DNA of 64,000 nt, from assembly GCA_003671275.1 (NCBI GenBank), contig QWPB01000006.1, positions 1 through 64,000 on the forward strand, given 5' to 3'. Below are positions 1 through 9,985 of the stretch, piece by piece (within the stretch, counting starts at the first letter, position 1; each line of letters begins with the position of its first letter). The position numbers were made by a program, and so were the translations under genes. Source of the DNA: Planctomycetota bacterium. GTDB taxonomy: Bacteria > Planctomycetota > Planctomycetia > Planctomycetales > Planctomycetaceae. The notes below the pieces were generated by a model, which was not told where the DNA came from, did no database searches, and saw nothing but the letters and a program-made list of their open reading frames with translations.

Positions 1-245
1 AAATCCGCCTCCCACCCCCACTCTGGAGTTCTTCAAGCTGATCGGTCGTGAATTCCCGCGATTCCCCTCTCCCAAATTCGCCTCCGGCCAACCTCTCTGG
101 ATGCCCGGAGAGCACTTCACGGGTGGCCGTACCTGCTGCGCAACGCAGCGGCGGCACGCGAAGCAACGGACACCATTGTCCAACTTCCCGATGGCCAACC
201 CCTGTGTCCCACCGGGTCATAATGTCCAGGGGAGGCAGAATACGA
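1..245. other. No gene assigned at left edge
   Basis: This stretch lies downstream of the minus-strand esterase/ceramidase-like gene. Open frames across it are short or run antisense to that gene. I see no recognisable protein, RNA or strong hairpin here. Confidence 0.4.
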
Positions 246-2762
246 TCAATTCGCCGAGGACTGCTGTTCTCGCGCCGCTTCATCGAGCAGTTTCAGTGCC
301 GTCTCCACGATCAGCTCCCCGGAGCCCGGCATCGTCGAGGAGTTCGTGACCTCATAGCTGCCACCCGCGTAGGCGGCCCGCGTCGGGACGTAGATCGTCT
401 CGACACAGTTCGACAGCTCGATGACCAGCGTCGTACGGAACGGCGAGTTCCGTTTGATCGCCAGCCCCAGGTCGACGAACACCTCACCCGGCAAGGCGAT
501 GATCGCCACATCGGGCCCCAGCGCGAAGACCGTCATATCGACCGGGATCGTCTCTCCGATTCCCGCCAGTGACCGGCTCAGGCCCCAGGTAATCTGCTCG
601 CGCGTGTTCGCGTGCGGCGTCTTGTGCCGCAGCCCGTCGATCATCACCTTCTTGTACGCAGTCACATGATCGAAGAAGTCGACAGGCTCCTTCTTGCGAG
701 CCTTGTCGAGAATTACCAAGGCCTTGTCGATCTCCTCTTTGTCGGCACTCTGTAAGGCCAATTGGATCGTCGTCGACTTCACAACCAGGTCGCTACGGCT
801 GAGCGGCTTGAGCCCCGCCGGGTTCTTCAGCTGGCGGTCGATCGTGTTCCCCAGCGAGGTTCCGATGATGTCAGCTGTGTTGCGGACTTTGCTCTTGGGG
901 TTCACATGATTGATATCCCCGCAGCACCCGTTGCCGAAGATCGAGATCAGCGAGCTGCTGGTCGACTGCCGCAACACCCGCTCGATGAAGAACGGGTAGT
1001 CGGCACTCCACTTGGCCCCGCCGACCGTATCAAGGTGCAGCGCAAAGTTACTGAGTACGCCGCGTGGTGTCCCGTCCAGGTTCCGCACCGTGACGAGAGC
1101 AATCTCCGGATCGATCGGCCCCGCAGCTCGCACAACGCGCGGGTCGTCATGACCGATCCAGGTCCGCGTTGTGCCATCGGTCATGATCGATCGGCGATTG
1201 AACGAGACCGGGAACTCCTGAATCGCCGAACCGGACTCGATCAGCGAAGGCTCGGCCGACTTGTGGGCCTCGACGATCGCGTCGACGATGCCACCGATCA
1301 GCTTGTCGATATAGTCGGCTCGCAGCTTCTCCTGCGGTTCGTTCCCCAACCGCAGGTACAGCTCCTTCATATAGTCGGGAGCTGTGTGCGAATGCGTGGC
1401 TGAGATGCCGATGTTTTCGGGCGGGATGCCGGTCTTCTCCGAGGCTCGCTTGCGGACTTCGTTCTTGAGGTCGGTCGCGATCCCGATCAGGTCGCAGACG
1501 ACCAGGGCTCCGGAACTCTGAGGACCGACAAAGGCGATCGCTTTGGCCTTCAGCGGATCGATCTCCCCCTCGGCCAGTCGCTCGTGGTAGTACCCAGCCA
1601 TCGGGAAACCGATCGGCGGCGTGATATCAGCTTCAGCCACACCGACCTTCAGCGAGTCTGCGGGGGCCGAGGTGAAGAACTCGGCCTTGATGGCAGCCAG
1701 CCACATCTCGGCGGCCCGCTTCTGACCAACGCCGGTAAAGTGGCGGCGGGATTTAATGTCGCCGCGGTTCTCGCCCTGCAGCGTGTCGGTATCGGGTCCG
1801 GGGCGAAAACCGGGCAGCTTGGTGAGAGCATCAATCGCGCTGCGGATACGGCCTTCTCCCTCCGGATCGTTGTAGACCGTCGGGTGATGAGTCGACTTCG
1901 CGAGCAGCCACGGGACCGAGTAACCCCACTGGGCAAAGGCTGCATCGCGGATCGTCCGCACGTTCTCGACATAGGTCTCGGTGGGAGTCTTTTCGATCAC
2001 ATCGGACTCGCCCTGCTGCCACAGGACCGCCCGGCAGTTGCCGAGTTGCTGCCCGACCGCAGCCAATCGCGGATGCAGCGTGCCGCCTGGGAGCCACTGC
2101 TTGGAGGAAGTTCCACCCCAAGCAACGTTCACGAACCCAACGGGAACTTGCAGGTGATCAGCGAGAGCGTCGCCCAGCGGAGGCCAGATCGACCCACCAT
2201 CACTGCCATCGGGAGTCGGCTGTGGGTCGTTAGCGATTTGCCACTGACCAGTGGCGGTGTTGAAGGCGGTGACACGAGCAGATTTGTCGGTGACCGCCAG
2301 CTTCTCATCATTTGTGTTTGTGGCGTAGGACTGGCCAGCAATAACGAACACCTCTCCGACTCCCACATAGGTGATCAAAGTGGCTGCAACGTCACCGGTT
2401 CCGTTATGGCACTTCAGGTAGATCTGGAAGTAACCCGCAGGCATGCGAATCGTGCCATTGAATCGTCCCTCCCGAATCGCCATCGCCAGCGGCTGAAACA
2501 CAAAATCAGACGTGTTCTTGAAGAGCTGAGTCGAACCGAGCAGCGCGTAGCTCCACTCCAGATTCTCCGCCCCCGCAGGCACCTCCCCCTCGATTGGCAC
2601 CATCGCATACCCGGTCCCCGGAGCGGTCCCGTGCCGCTGGAAGATCTGGTGCGGCTTCGGCGAAGTGACCACCAGCTTGGCCGGTTCGGCAGCTGTCACA
2701 ACCGAAAGCCAGGCCCCGAATCCCACGAGCATCCATACTTGCAACAGGCAGCGAATCGTCAT
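246..2762 (-). CDS. Secreted sialate O-acetylesterase / neutral ceramidase-like fusion protein
   Basis: An 838-residue exported protein with two hydrolase-like halves. Residues 1-24 form a signal peptide ending in VVTAAEP. The first half (about 25-365) resembles the SASA/DUF303 sialate-esterase SGNH fold: a nucleophile block with GQSYATN, a glycine block WGGTSS, LWQQGES, and a closing HFTGVGQ. The second half (about 370-838) resembles neutral/alkaline ceramidases: it opens with VGVAEADITPPIG, has the metal-type motif THSHTAP and a GCCGDIN motif. Ceramidase-like domains of this type are common in planctomycete secreted proteins and their substrates are mostly unknown, so cleavage of sphingolipid is not implied. 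The ATG at 2762 precedes the signal peptide. The gene stands alone, with 265 bp to the next gene upstream. Confidence 0.85.
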   Translation of the reverse strand: MTIRCLLQVWMLVGFGAWLSVVTAAEPAKLVVTSPKPHQIFQRHGTAPGTGYAMVPIEGEVPAGAENLEWSYALLGSTQLFKNTSDFVFQPLAMAIREGRFNGTIRMPAGYFQIYLKCHNGTGDVAATLITYVGVGEVFVIAGQSYATNTNDEKLAVTDKSARVTAFNTATGQWQIANDPQPTPDGSDGGSIWPPLGDALADHLQVPVGFVNVAWGGTSSKQWLPGGTLHPRLAAVGQQLGNCRAVLWQQGESDVIEKTPTETYVENVRTIRDAAFAQWGYSVPWLLAKSTHHPTVYNDPEGEGRIRSAIDALTKLPGFRPGPDTDTLQGENRGDIKSRRHFTGVGQKRAAEMWLAAIKAEFFTSAPADSLKVGVAEADITPPIGFPMAGYYHERLAEGEIDPLKAKAIAFVGPQSSGALVVCDLIGIATDLKNEVRKRASEKTGIPPENIGISATHSHTAPDYMKELYLRLGNEPQEKLRADYIDKLIGGIVDAIVEAHKSAEPSLIESGSAIQEFPVSFNRRSIMTDGTTRTWIGHDDPRVVRAAGPIDPEIALVTVRNLDGTPRGVLSNFALHLDTVGGAKWSADYPFFIERVLRQSTSSSLISIFGNGCCGDINHVNPKSKVRNTADIIGTSLGNTIDRQLKNPAGLKPLSRSDLVVKSTTIQLALQSADKEEIDKALVILDKARKKEPVDFFDHVTAYKKVMIDGLRHKTPHANTREQITWGLSRSLAGIGETIPVDMTVFALGPDVAIIALPGEVFVDLGLAIKRNSPFRTTLVIELSNCVETIYVPTRAAYAGGSYEVTNSSTMPGSGELIVETALKLLDEAAREQQSSAN

Positions 2763-3027
2763 GGCGATCTCACAACAGGTGTTGTCAGCAAGGCATCAAC
2801 AATGCCTCATGCGATTCAGCGTAACGAGCCTCCTCGCGTCTCGCGAGCGTGCGGAAAATTCCGGCGGAAAAACAACGATTTGCCTGACAGGTGACATCCG
2901 GGAACGCCCCTGACAGGCCAGATCTCCTGCCGAGGGAGACGCACGAGAGGACTGTCTTCCCGTAAGGCGAGCAGTCAGAAATCGTCTTACCCCGGGAGGC
3001 TTTGTCTGACCGTTCGCCTAAGCGGCG

Positions 3028-4248
3028 TCACTCACTCGGTTGCAGTTGCACCACGGTCGTGAGCTGGAGCGGGTATTGCTTCAGCAGTCCCTGGATCTGG
3101 TCGGTCGTGACCGCGCGATAGGCCGCGATTTCGGCTTCAACGGTCAGATGTTCCTGACGGTAGAGCCAGTCGCCCCCAACAACCGACAGACGCCCCATCG
3201 GACGTTCACTGCGGATTACGATACGGGCGGCGACTTTGTTGAACGCTTCGTCGAGCTCGTCCTGTGTCACACCGTGCTCATTCAGTTCCTGAAAGATGGC
3301 TTCGACCCGTTCCAGGTTCTCTCCGGTCATCTCCGGATCACCACTCAAGTACCCGCCCCAGAGACCATTGTCAAAGAACTCGTTGTAGGACAGGTCACAC
3401 GATTCGGCATGCCCCGGATCAACCAGATCCCAATAAAGCCGTCCGCTTTCTCCATCACCGGCGATCGCCGACAACAGCTCCGCCGCAAAACGCAGCGAGG
3501 ATTGCGATGGCGGGGCCGCAGAAAACATCATGGCATGCGTCTGCGAAAGTTGAGGCCGTTGCTGTTCGATGCTTGAAGGTTGTGGCAGCCACAGGCCCCA
3601 CTCTTCGTGCGGGGCCCCTGATGGAATGGTCAGGCAGTGCTGGTGAGCCAGTTCGAGAATCTGATCCCAGGAGCTGTTGCCCGTGGCGACGAGCGTGATG
3701 TTGGCCGCGTGATATCGCTGCCGAAAGTAGTTCCGCATCCGCTCCACCGGCAGATCGCGGATGCTTTCTCGCGTACCGAGAATCGATTGCCCCAGTGCGT
3801 GCCCTTTGAAATGTGTGGCCATTGCCAGATCGTGCGTCAGAAAAGCCGGCAGATCGTCATACATGCCAATCTCTTCGAGAATCACCTGCTTCTCAATCTC
3901 GAAGTCGTCCTCGCGCAAACTCGGCTGCATCAGGGCTGCCAGCAGCTCGAACGTGCGGGGTAAATACTCGGGCAGCATTGAAGCGTAATACAGCGTGGTC
4001 TCTTCGCCCGTCTGGGCGTTGTAATTGGCCCCCAGCTCGTCAAAGATCCGGTTCACATCGGCCGCCGTAAACCGATCATTCCCTTTGAACGCCATATGCT
4101 CCAGAAAATGGCTGACGCCGGAACAGTCGGAGGTTTCGTGACGCGATCCGGTCCGGACGTAAAACCCCACAGCAGTGCTATGCGCTCGTGGGTTCAACTC
4201 GGCCACGACGTTCAGGCCATTGGGAAGAACGGTCTGGTGGAATTCCAT
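3028..4248 (-). CDS. M16 family zinc peptidase (insulinase/PqqL/processing-peptidase type)
   Basis: A 406-residue M16 metallopeptidase. It has the inverted zinc motif HFLEH near residue 52, followed by the downstream glutamate in EKQVILEEIGMYDD, the third zinc ligand of the family. The R/Y pair that helps substrate binding in the C-terminal half is suggested by SGRLYWDLVDPGHAES. The length matches single-subunit bacterial processing peptidases that work as dimers. No signal peptide is visible, so it is probably cytoplasmic. I chose ATG 4248 because the upstream extension starts with TTG and only adds LPGRL. It is divergent from mfd, with 205 bp between them. Confidence 0.9.
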   Translation of the reverse strand: MEFHQTVLPNGLNVVAELNPRAHSTAVGFYVRTGSRHETSDCSGVSHFLEHMAFKGNDRFTAADVNRIFDELGANYNAQTGEETTLYYASMLPEYLPRTFELLAALMQPSLREDDFEIEKQVILEEIGMYDDLPAFLTHDLAMATHFKGHALGQSILGTRESIRDLPVERMRNYFRQRYHAANITLVATGNSSWDQILELAHQHCLTIPSGAPHEEWGLWLPQPSSIEQQRPQLSQTHAMMFSAAPPSQSSLRFAAELLSAIAGDGESGRLYWDLVDPGHAESCDLSYNEFFDNGLWGGYLSGDPEMTGENLERVEAIFQELNEHGVTQDELDEAFNKVAARIVIRSERPMGRLSVVGGDWLYRQEHLTVEAEIAAYRAVTTDQIQGLLKQYPLQLTTVVQLQPSE

Positions 4249-4453
4249 CAATCGCCCGGGCAGCAAGGTTCAGAAGGCAAGGACAATCTGCACTCAGAGG
4301 TCCTGATGGCGAAGCGTAGCGTGTGGGGCGGTCTGCGGCGAGGTCGCGATTGGCGGGGCGTCAGACGGATTCTGAAGCTCTCCATAGCCATGGCGGGCGG
4401 CGCATCGCTATCTTCTCCGCAGGCAAGCGACACTGCGGATCGACGGGAAGAGG

Positions 4454-7400
4454 ATGCCGATCCAGAGTTTATCAGAGTTGGTGGATCGATTACGGCGTGT
4501 CGACGGATTTTCGGCTGTGACCCGGTCATTACAGGCGGGACAGAGCGGAACGATCGACGGGGCGTGGGGGTCGAGCTGCGCACTCGCCACGGCAACCATT
4601 GCCCAGGCGGCCCCGGGACCGGTGCTGGTCGTGTTGCCCCGCATTCAGGATGTGGATGATTTTGCGGCGGATCTGCTCTCACTGTTGCCCGAACCGCCAA
4701 TGGTCTTCCCCACGTGGGAGTCACTTCCGAAAGATCGGTCCGTCGCGGATGCCGTTTACGGGGCCCGGCTGCGGCTGTTGCAGGAGATGGAATCCGGGAC
4801 ATCGCCCCAGGTGATCGTGGCGAGTGTTGCGGCGCTGCTGCATCCGGTCCCTTCTCGAAAAATGGTCCTGGCCAGTACGCGGACCATCCGTATCGGGCAG
4901 ACTCTGGAAACGGAAGAGTTTCTTGGCTGGCTGGTGGCCCGGGGATTCGAGCGAACGCCGACGATTGAGCGGGCCGGGGAGTTCTCGATCCACGGCGGGA
5001 TCATCGACATCTTCACTCCCGAGGCACTCGATCCGGTGCGAATCGAATTGTTCGGAGACGAGGTCGACTCGATTCGCACATTCGATGTGGAGACGCAGCG
5101 GAAGGTCGACACGCTGTCTGAAACAGCGATTACCGCGATTGGTTCCGGCGCAGGATTACCCGCCCCGCAGGAGAAGTCCGCATGGGCGAATGGGTCCGTA
5201 CAACAGGTGGAATCTCTCCCCCTCAGCCTCGACGACGGTGAATGCCTCGTTGACCGTCTGGCTCCCGGCAGCTGGGTGGTCTTGTCGGAGCTGATCGACC
5301 TGGTCGAAGAGGGCAAGCATTACCTTCAGCGGCTCGACAATCCGCGTGGGCTCTATCGAGTCGAGCAGGTGCTGGCGCGGACGACGCAGCGGCCCTCGGT
5401 CACTCTGTCGGCCCTGATGGGGGCCAGTGCGGAGACCACCTGCCATCTGAAGGTTGAATCGCTCGAACGGCTTACGGGCCCCAAGTCGGAGGTCCTCCGG
5501 GAACTGGCGGGGATCGTCGGCCGCGATGAGCAGGTGGTGATTGCCTGTCACAACGAAGGCGAACGGCAGCGGATGCGCGAATTGCTCGATCAGAGCGTTC
5601 CGGAGCTGGTGCCGCGTGTATCCCTGGTCACGGGTTCGATCACCCGTGGTTATCGACTGGTCGCCGAACAGATTGTCGTCATCAGCGACAACGAGCTGTT
5701 CGATCGTGTGGAAGTGCGCCGCACCGCAGCTCGCAAGAAACGCCTGGAATCACGGGCCATCGACAGCTTCCTGGACTTGAAGGAAGGCGATCTAGTGGTT
5801 CATCTCTCACACGGGATCGGGCGATTCCGGGGGATGGAAGTGCTGGACCGGGAAGGGGGCCGCGAGGAACATCTGGTCCTGGAGTTTCGCGACGGCGTCA
5901 AGATCTATGTCCCGGCCTCGTTGATCAATCTGGTCCAGAAATATGTCGGCGCCACCAAGTCGAGCCCGACCCTCTCCAAGGTCGGTGGCACCGCGTGGGC
6001 CAGCAGCAAAAAGAAAGTCGCCGCCGCCGTCGCCGACATGGCCAGCGACATGCTGCGGCTTCAGGCTCAACGAGAATTGATTCCGGGGGTCGCCTGCCCT
6101 CCCGACAGTCGAATGCAGCAGGAGTTCGAAGCGGCTTTTCCCTATACCGAAACCGATGACCAGCTGCGGGCGATTGAAGACTCCAAAATTGATCTGGAGA
6201 AACCGCGTCCGATGGACCGGCTGATCTGCGGCGATGTGGGGTTTGGAAAAACTGAGGTGGCGATCCGGGCCGCCTTCAAGATGGTCGATGCCGGACGACA
6301 AGTGGCCATTCTGGTCCCGACGACCGTACTGGCGGAGCAGCACTACCGAACCTTCTGCAACCGACTGGCAGAATTTCCGATCGAGATCGAAGTTCTCTCC
6401 CGCTTCCGGTCGAAAGCCGAGCAAAAAGCGATCCTCGAAAAGATGGAAGCCGGGGCTGTCGATGTCGTCATCGGAACCCATCGACTGGTTCAACCCGACG
6501 TGAAGTTCAAGGACCTGGGCCTGCTGGTCATTGATGAAGAGCAGCGGTTTGGGGTGGCCCACAAGGAGATGCTCAAGCGGTTGCGGCTGGCGGTGGATGT
6601 ACTGACATTGAGTGCCACGCCGATACCGCGAACCCTGCATCTCTCGTTACTGGGGATTCGGGATATCTCGAATCTCACCACCGCACCGCAAGACCGGATG
6701 GCCATCGAAACGCGGATCGTCCGCTGGGATGCGGATCTGATTCGTCAGGCCGTCATGCGGGAACTCAACCGGGGAGGTCAGGTCTATTTCGTTCACACCC
6801 GGGTGATGGATATCGAATCCCTGGCCGATCGAATCCAGAGCATTGTTCCCGAAGCCAAGATCGCCATCGTGCATGGCCAGATGGGAGAACACGAACTCGA
6901 ACAGAACATGTACGAGTTCGTGAAGGGCCGGGCGGACATCCTGATTGCCACCACGATCATCGAGAGCGGACTCGACATCCCGACTGCCAACACGATGTTC
7001 ATCAACGAAGCGGACAAATACGGTCTGGCCGACCTGCACCAGCTGCGAGGTCGCGTTGGGCGGCATAAGAACCGGGCCTATTGCTATCTGATCCTCGACG
7101 ACAAAAAGTCCCTCACCAGTGTTGCGGCCCGGCGACTGAAGGCCATTGAGGAGTTCAGCGAACTGGGGGCTGGATTCAAGATCGCCATGCGTGATCTCGA
7201 GATCCGCGGAGCCGGGAACATCCTCGGGACAGAACAGAGTGGCCATATCTCGACCGTCGGGTATGAACTCTACTGCCATCTGCTGGAGAACGCCGTCCGA
7301 CGGCAGAAGGAAATGCCCGAACGCGAACTGCCACACGTGGATATTGATCTGGCCGTGACGGCCTTTCTCCCCAACAGCTTCGTCCCCCCAGGGCGGCAGA

Positions 7401-7753
7401 AAATCGATGTCTATCGGCGACTGTCGGTGGCCGCCACCGGTCAAGAGTTGACGGAGGTCGCCGGAGAAATCCGCGATCGCTTTGGCCCGCTGCCCCCCGA
7501 GGTGGAACAACTGGTCGAGGTCAAAGAACTCCAGCTGTACGCTTTTGCGTGGGGGATCTCGGCTATTCGAATGGAGGAAGGCCGGTTCGCGGTGCTCAGC
7601 TATAAAGATGACAAGCAGATTCGAGCGTTACAGCGGCAGATCGGGAATAATCTGCGGATGGTCGACAAGGGAGTGGCCTATCTGCTGATGCCGGTGATGG
7701 ATCTGTCCGGACCAGAAACCATTCGGCATTTGAAGAGTGTACTGAAGCCGTAA
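4454..7753 (+). CDS. mfd: Transcription-repair coupling factor Mfd
   Basis: A 1099-residue protein that removes RNA polymerase stalled at DNA lesions and recruits UvrA. The N-terminal third is UvrB-like (damage-repair homology) with FPTWESLP and the segment GEFSIHGGIIDIFTP. The CarD-like RNA polymerase interaction domain starts near residue 445 (GDLVVHLSHGIGRFRGME). The RecG-like translocase has Walker A GDVGFGKTEVA at about 593 and the DEEQ box LLVIDEEQRFGV at about 694, followed by SATPIPRTLHLSL. The TRCF C-terminal domain begins near 960 (PHVDIDLAVTAFLP). The length is close to the usual 1100-1150. The start ATG 4454 is preceded by GGGAAGAGG at very short spacing. Confidence 0.97.
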   Translation: MPIQSLSELVDRLRRVDGFSAVTRSLQAGQSGTIDGAWGSSCALATATIAQAAPGPVLVVLPRIQDVDDFAADLLSLLPEPPMVFPTWESLPKDRSVADAVYGARLRLLQEMESGTSPQVIVASVAALLHPVPSRKMVLASTRTIRIGQTLETEEFLGWLVARGFERTPTIERAGEFSIHGGIIDIFTPEALDPVRIELFGDEVDSIRTFDVETQRKVDTLSETAITAIGSGAGLPAPQEKSAWANGSVQQVESLPLSLDDGECLVDRLAPGSWVVLSELIDLVEEGKHYLQRLDNPRGLYRVEQVLARTTQRPSVTLSALMGASAETTCHLKVESLERLTGPKSEVLRELAGIVGRDEQVVIACHNEGERQRMRELLDQSVPELVPRVSLVTGSITRGYRLVAEQIVVISDNELFDRVEVRRTAARKKRLESRAIDSFLDLKEGDLVVHLSHGIGRFRGMEVLDREGGREEHLVLEFRDGVKIYVPASLINLVQKYVGATKSSPTLSKVGGTAWASSKKKVAAAVADMASDMLRLQAQRELIPGVACPPDSRMQQEFEAAFPYTETDDQLRAIEDSKIDLEKPRPMDRLICGDVGFGKTEVAIRAAFKMVDAGRQVAILVPTTVLAEQHYRTFCNRLAEFPIEIEVLSRFRSKAEQKAILEKMEAGAVDVVIGTHRLVQPDVKFKDLGLLVIDEEQRFGVAHKEMLKRLRLAVDVLTLSATPIPRTLHLSLLGIRDISNLTTAPQDRMAIETRIVRWDADLIRQAVMRELNRGGQVYFVHTRVMDIESLADRIQSIVPEAKIAIVHGQMGEHELEQNMYEFVKGRADILIATTIIESGLDIPTANTMFINEADKYGLADLHQLRGRVGRHKNRAYCYLILDDKKSLTSVAARRLKAIEEFSELGAGFKIAMRDLEIRGAGNILGTEQSGHISTVGYELYCHLLENAVRRQKEMPERELPHVDIDLAVTAFLPNSFVPPGRQKIDVYRRLSVAATGQELTEVAGEIRDRFGPLPPEVEQLVEVKELQLYAFAWGISAIRMEEGRFAVLSYKDDKQIRALQRQIGNNLRMVDKGVAYLLMPVMDLSGPETIRHLKSVLKP

Positions 7754-7757
7754 GCCA

Positions 7758-7778
7758 GCCAGTCCCCGGCGGACTGGC
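7758..7778 (+). terminator. Hairpin after mfd, possible terminator
   Basis: Five bases after the mfd stop there is a perfect 8-bp inverted repeat, GCCAGTCC and GGACTGGC, with a five-base loop CCGGC. A T-rich stretch (seven T) follows only about 24 bases later, so it is not a classic intrinsic terminator. It could be an mRNA 3' end stabiliser. Confidence 0.45.
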
Positions 7779-7966
7779 CATCTCCCGTAACACTTGGCGG
7801 CTTTTTTTGCCGGTTCAGGGCCTCGAACGCCTTGGACGTCCAAGAAATCCCTGGTATGCGAGGGCTTTCGCCCATTTGGAGGGGCCCCTGGCAGACCCCT
7901 GTTGCCCGATTCTGGCGGTTCCGAGTATAACCCGCCCCCTGTCTGTTCCCGCCTCGATCCGCATGG

Positions 7967-9142
7967 ATGCGATCGATGAATTGCTGCCGATCACTCTTTG
8001 TCGCACCGTTCCTGGTCCTATTGATGGTCATGGGTTGCACGGGGCGCTCGCACCAGGTCGCCAACCCGGTTTTGGGGCCAGTCCCGCCACGCATCCCGAT
8101 CGCCCAGACGGAACAGGAAGCCGATCCATCCCAGCCCTCAATCCGCAGTCAGAATTCCGGAGTGCAGATGGCCTCGTTCAGTGACGAGTCACTGCCGCTG
8201 GAGATGACCGATATCATCGCGGAAGTCAACGGCGAACCGATTCTGGCTCACATGGTGCTCGACCGCTATTCCCGTGAGATTCAACAGCTCAAACAACAAA
8301 GCAAACCCGCCAAGGTCCGCGAATATCAGATCAGTAAGATCGAAAAGGATCTGCCCGCACTAATCGACCAGACCATCATGGTCGATGCCCTGAAGCAGAC
8401 CATGAAACCGGAACAACTCAAATCGATCGAGGATCAGCTGGACAAGTACTTTGAGCAGGAAGTCCAGGATCTGATGAAGAAGACAAACACCGGTTCGCCC
8501 ACGGAGCTGGAAGGTGTTTTGCAATCACAAGGACTTTCGCTGGTTACGTTGCGGCAGCAGTTTGGTGATCGCCAGTTGGCCGGGCAGTACATGCGTGGCA
8601 AGCTCGATTTTGAACCGACCGTTTCTCACGATGAGCTGACGGAACGCTACCAGCAGAACATCGACGAATACACACAGAAACCCGAGGTCAAGTGGCAGCA
8701 GATTGACTTCGAGTACCAGAAGCACGGGGGTGTCGAACAAGCGGAAGCCGCAGCGGCCCAGCTTCTCCGAGAGATTCAGGCCGGGCAGATCAGCTTTGAC
8801 GACGCCGCCCACGACCGGTCCGACAGCCCCTTGGCGGATCAAGGCGGACACCGGGATTGGACCAATCCCGAGAATCTCGTCGACACCGATCTGCAGCAAG
8901 TCCTGAACCAGCTGGAGATCCAGGCAATCAGTGCCCCGATCTCATCGAAGAATGCCTGCCTGCTCGTCATGGTGACCGGTCGACGCGAAGCTCGGACCAT
9001 TCCCTTTCACGAGATTCAGACCGAACTGAAAGCGACGATGTCCCAGGAAAAGAAACAGGCCCGAGGCCAGGCGATCATCAATGACTTGAAATCAAATGCC
9101 GTGATTCACACGGTTCTGGATCAGCCGGCCAGCGGCGGATGA
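7967..9142 (+). CDS. PpiC/SurA-like peptidyl-prolyl isomerase lipoprotein
   Basis: A 391-residue exported protein. The N-terminus has a positively charged start, a hydrophobic stretch and a lipobox ending in MGC at about residue 23, so it is probably membrane-anchored by lipid. Residues 70-215 form a SurA N-like helical chaperone region (ITAEVNGEPI-type opening seen as IIAEVNGEPILAHMVLDR). Residues about 240-345 form a parvulin domain: AAQLLREIQAGQISFDDAAHDRS, then QGGHRDWTNPENL, then ISAPISSKNACLLVMVTGRREA. This resembles periplasmic folding helpers. The promoter region of 213 bp after mfd suggests separate transcription. ATG 7967 is used; ATG 7976 would also keep the signal. Confidence 0.85.
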   Translation: MRSMNCCRSLFVAPFLVLLMVMGCTGRSHQVANPVLGPVPPRIPIAQTEQEADPSQPSIRSQNSGVQMASFSDESLPLEMTDIIAEVNGEPILAHMVLDRYSREIQQLKQQSKPAKVREYQISKIEKDLPALIDQTIMVDALKQTMKPEQLKSIEDQLDKYFEQEVQDLMKKTNTGSPTELEGVLQSQGLSLVTLRQQFGDRQLAGQYMRGKLDFEPTVSHDELTERYQQNIDEYTQKPEVKWQQIDFEYQKHGGVEQAEAAAAQLLREIQAGQISFDDAAHDRSDSPLADQGGHRDWTNPENLVDTDLQQVLNQLEIQAISAPISSKNACLLVMVTGRREARTIPFHEIQTELKATMSQEKKQARGQAIINDLKSNAVIHTVLDQPASGG

Positions 9143-9400
9143 ATTCGACACAGGCGATTGTCCGCCGGTTGTTGCGGATGTTCGACTCCGCTCCCACGAA
9201 CAAACGGGCTTTCTGGCACCGTGTCCAAGCCTTTCCGAGGGGAAGAATTACCTCCGAATCGATGGATTCGTCGAGACCTCAGAGCCAGGGGATGAAACTC
9301 AGCTGCGGGACACTCCCCGACTCCCTCCGGGTGCCCCCTGCTCCCCGGTGCAGATCGACGCTAATTGATTATAATCAGGGAACACCTTGGGAGACCCACG
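9143..9400. other. Intergenic gap, nothing recognised
   Basis: 258 bases between the PpiC lipoprotein and the chorismate-lyase-like gene. An open frame here has no recognisable features. A ribosome binding site for the next gene lies at 9389-9392 (GGAG). Confidence 0.35.
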
Positions 9401-9934
9401 ATGGATTGGCGGACCGAGCTGGAGGCCCTGACGCAGTTGTTCCCAGATGGAGGGGATCTGATCGAGTCCGTGGAATCATTGCCCCATGAGGCAATGCCTG
9501 AGCCGTATCAGTCGCTGCTGTGTCACGAACATCACATGACCGTCACGATGGAGCGGTATCACCACTGTCCAGTGGATGTGCATGTGGCCTTTGAAGAGTA
9601 CGCTGACCCGCTCTACTGCCGCGAGATCACACTGACCCGCGGCGGAACCGATCAGATCGTGCAGTTCGGACTGGTGCGGTTTGATTTTTCGTATGTGACC
9701 CCCGCCGTCAAGGCGGACATTCTGTCCAAACGGCTGCCACTGGGCCGGGTGCTGATTCAGCACAACGTCCTGCGGTCGATCGATCTGAAGTGGGTTCTGC
9801 GGATTGAGCCCGGACCGGCGATGCGCCGTCATCTGCGATTCGATCAGCCGGGACCGGTCTATGGCCGGATGGCGACCATCTTCTGCAATGGGCAACCTGC
9901 CGTCGAACTATTAGAGGTGGTGGGGGTCGTCTGA
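9401..9934 (+). CDS. Chorismate lyase (UbiC)-like protein of unknown role
   Basis: A 177-residue protein without signal or membrane segment. The pattern fits the UbiC-like fold: an N-terminal helix, HEHHMTVTMERYH, a central strand with REITLTR (possible substrate arginine), VQFGLVRFDF in place of the family's A-R-T strand, the loop PLGRVLIQHN that matches the family's PLGxxL, and a final ELLEVV that could supply the late acidic residue. No ubiquinone or menaquinone genes lie nearby, so substrate is unknown. The ATG at 9401 has GGAG eight bases upstream, which favours it over an upstream start. Downstream is the convergent purEK pair. The family assignment is by eye and tentative. Confidence 0.6.
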   Translation: MDWRTELEALTQLFPDGGDLIESVESLPHEAMPEPYQSLLCHEHHMTVTMERYHHCPVDVHVAFEEYADPLYCREITLTRGGTDQIVQFGLVRFDFSYVTPAVKADILSKRLPLGRVLIQHNVLRSIDLKWVLRIEPGPAMRRHLRFDQPGPVYGRMATIFCNGQPAVELLEVVGVV

Positions 9935-9985
9935 CTGGCTCCTTGAATGAACCGGCGATTCGGGTCCGAAGCCCCTGCACGCGGG

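Noticed and set aside
1584-2894. 436-codon plus-strand frame over the esterase/ceramidase-like gene
   Set aside because: No domain or signal; the minus strand is clearly coding.
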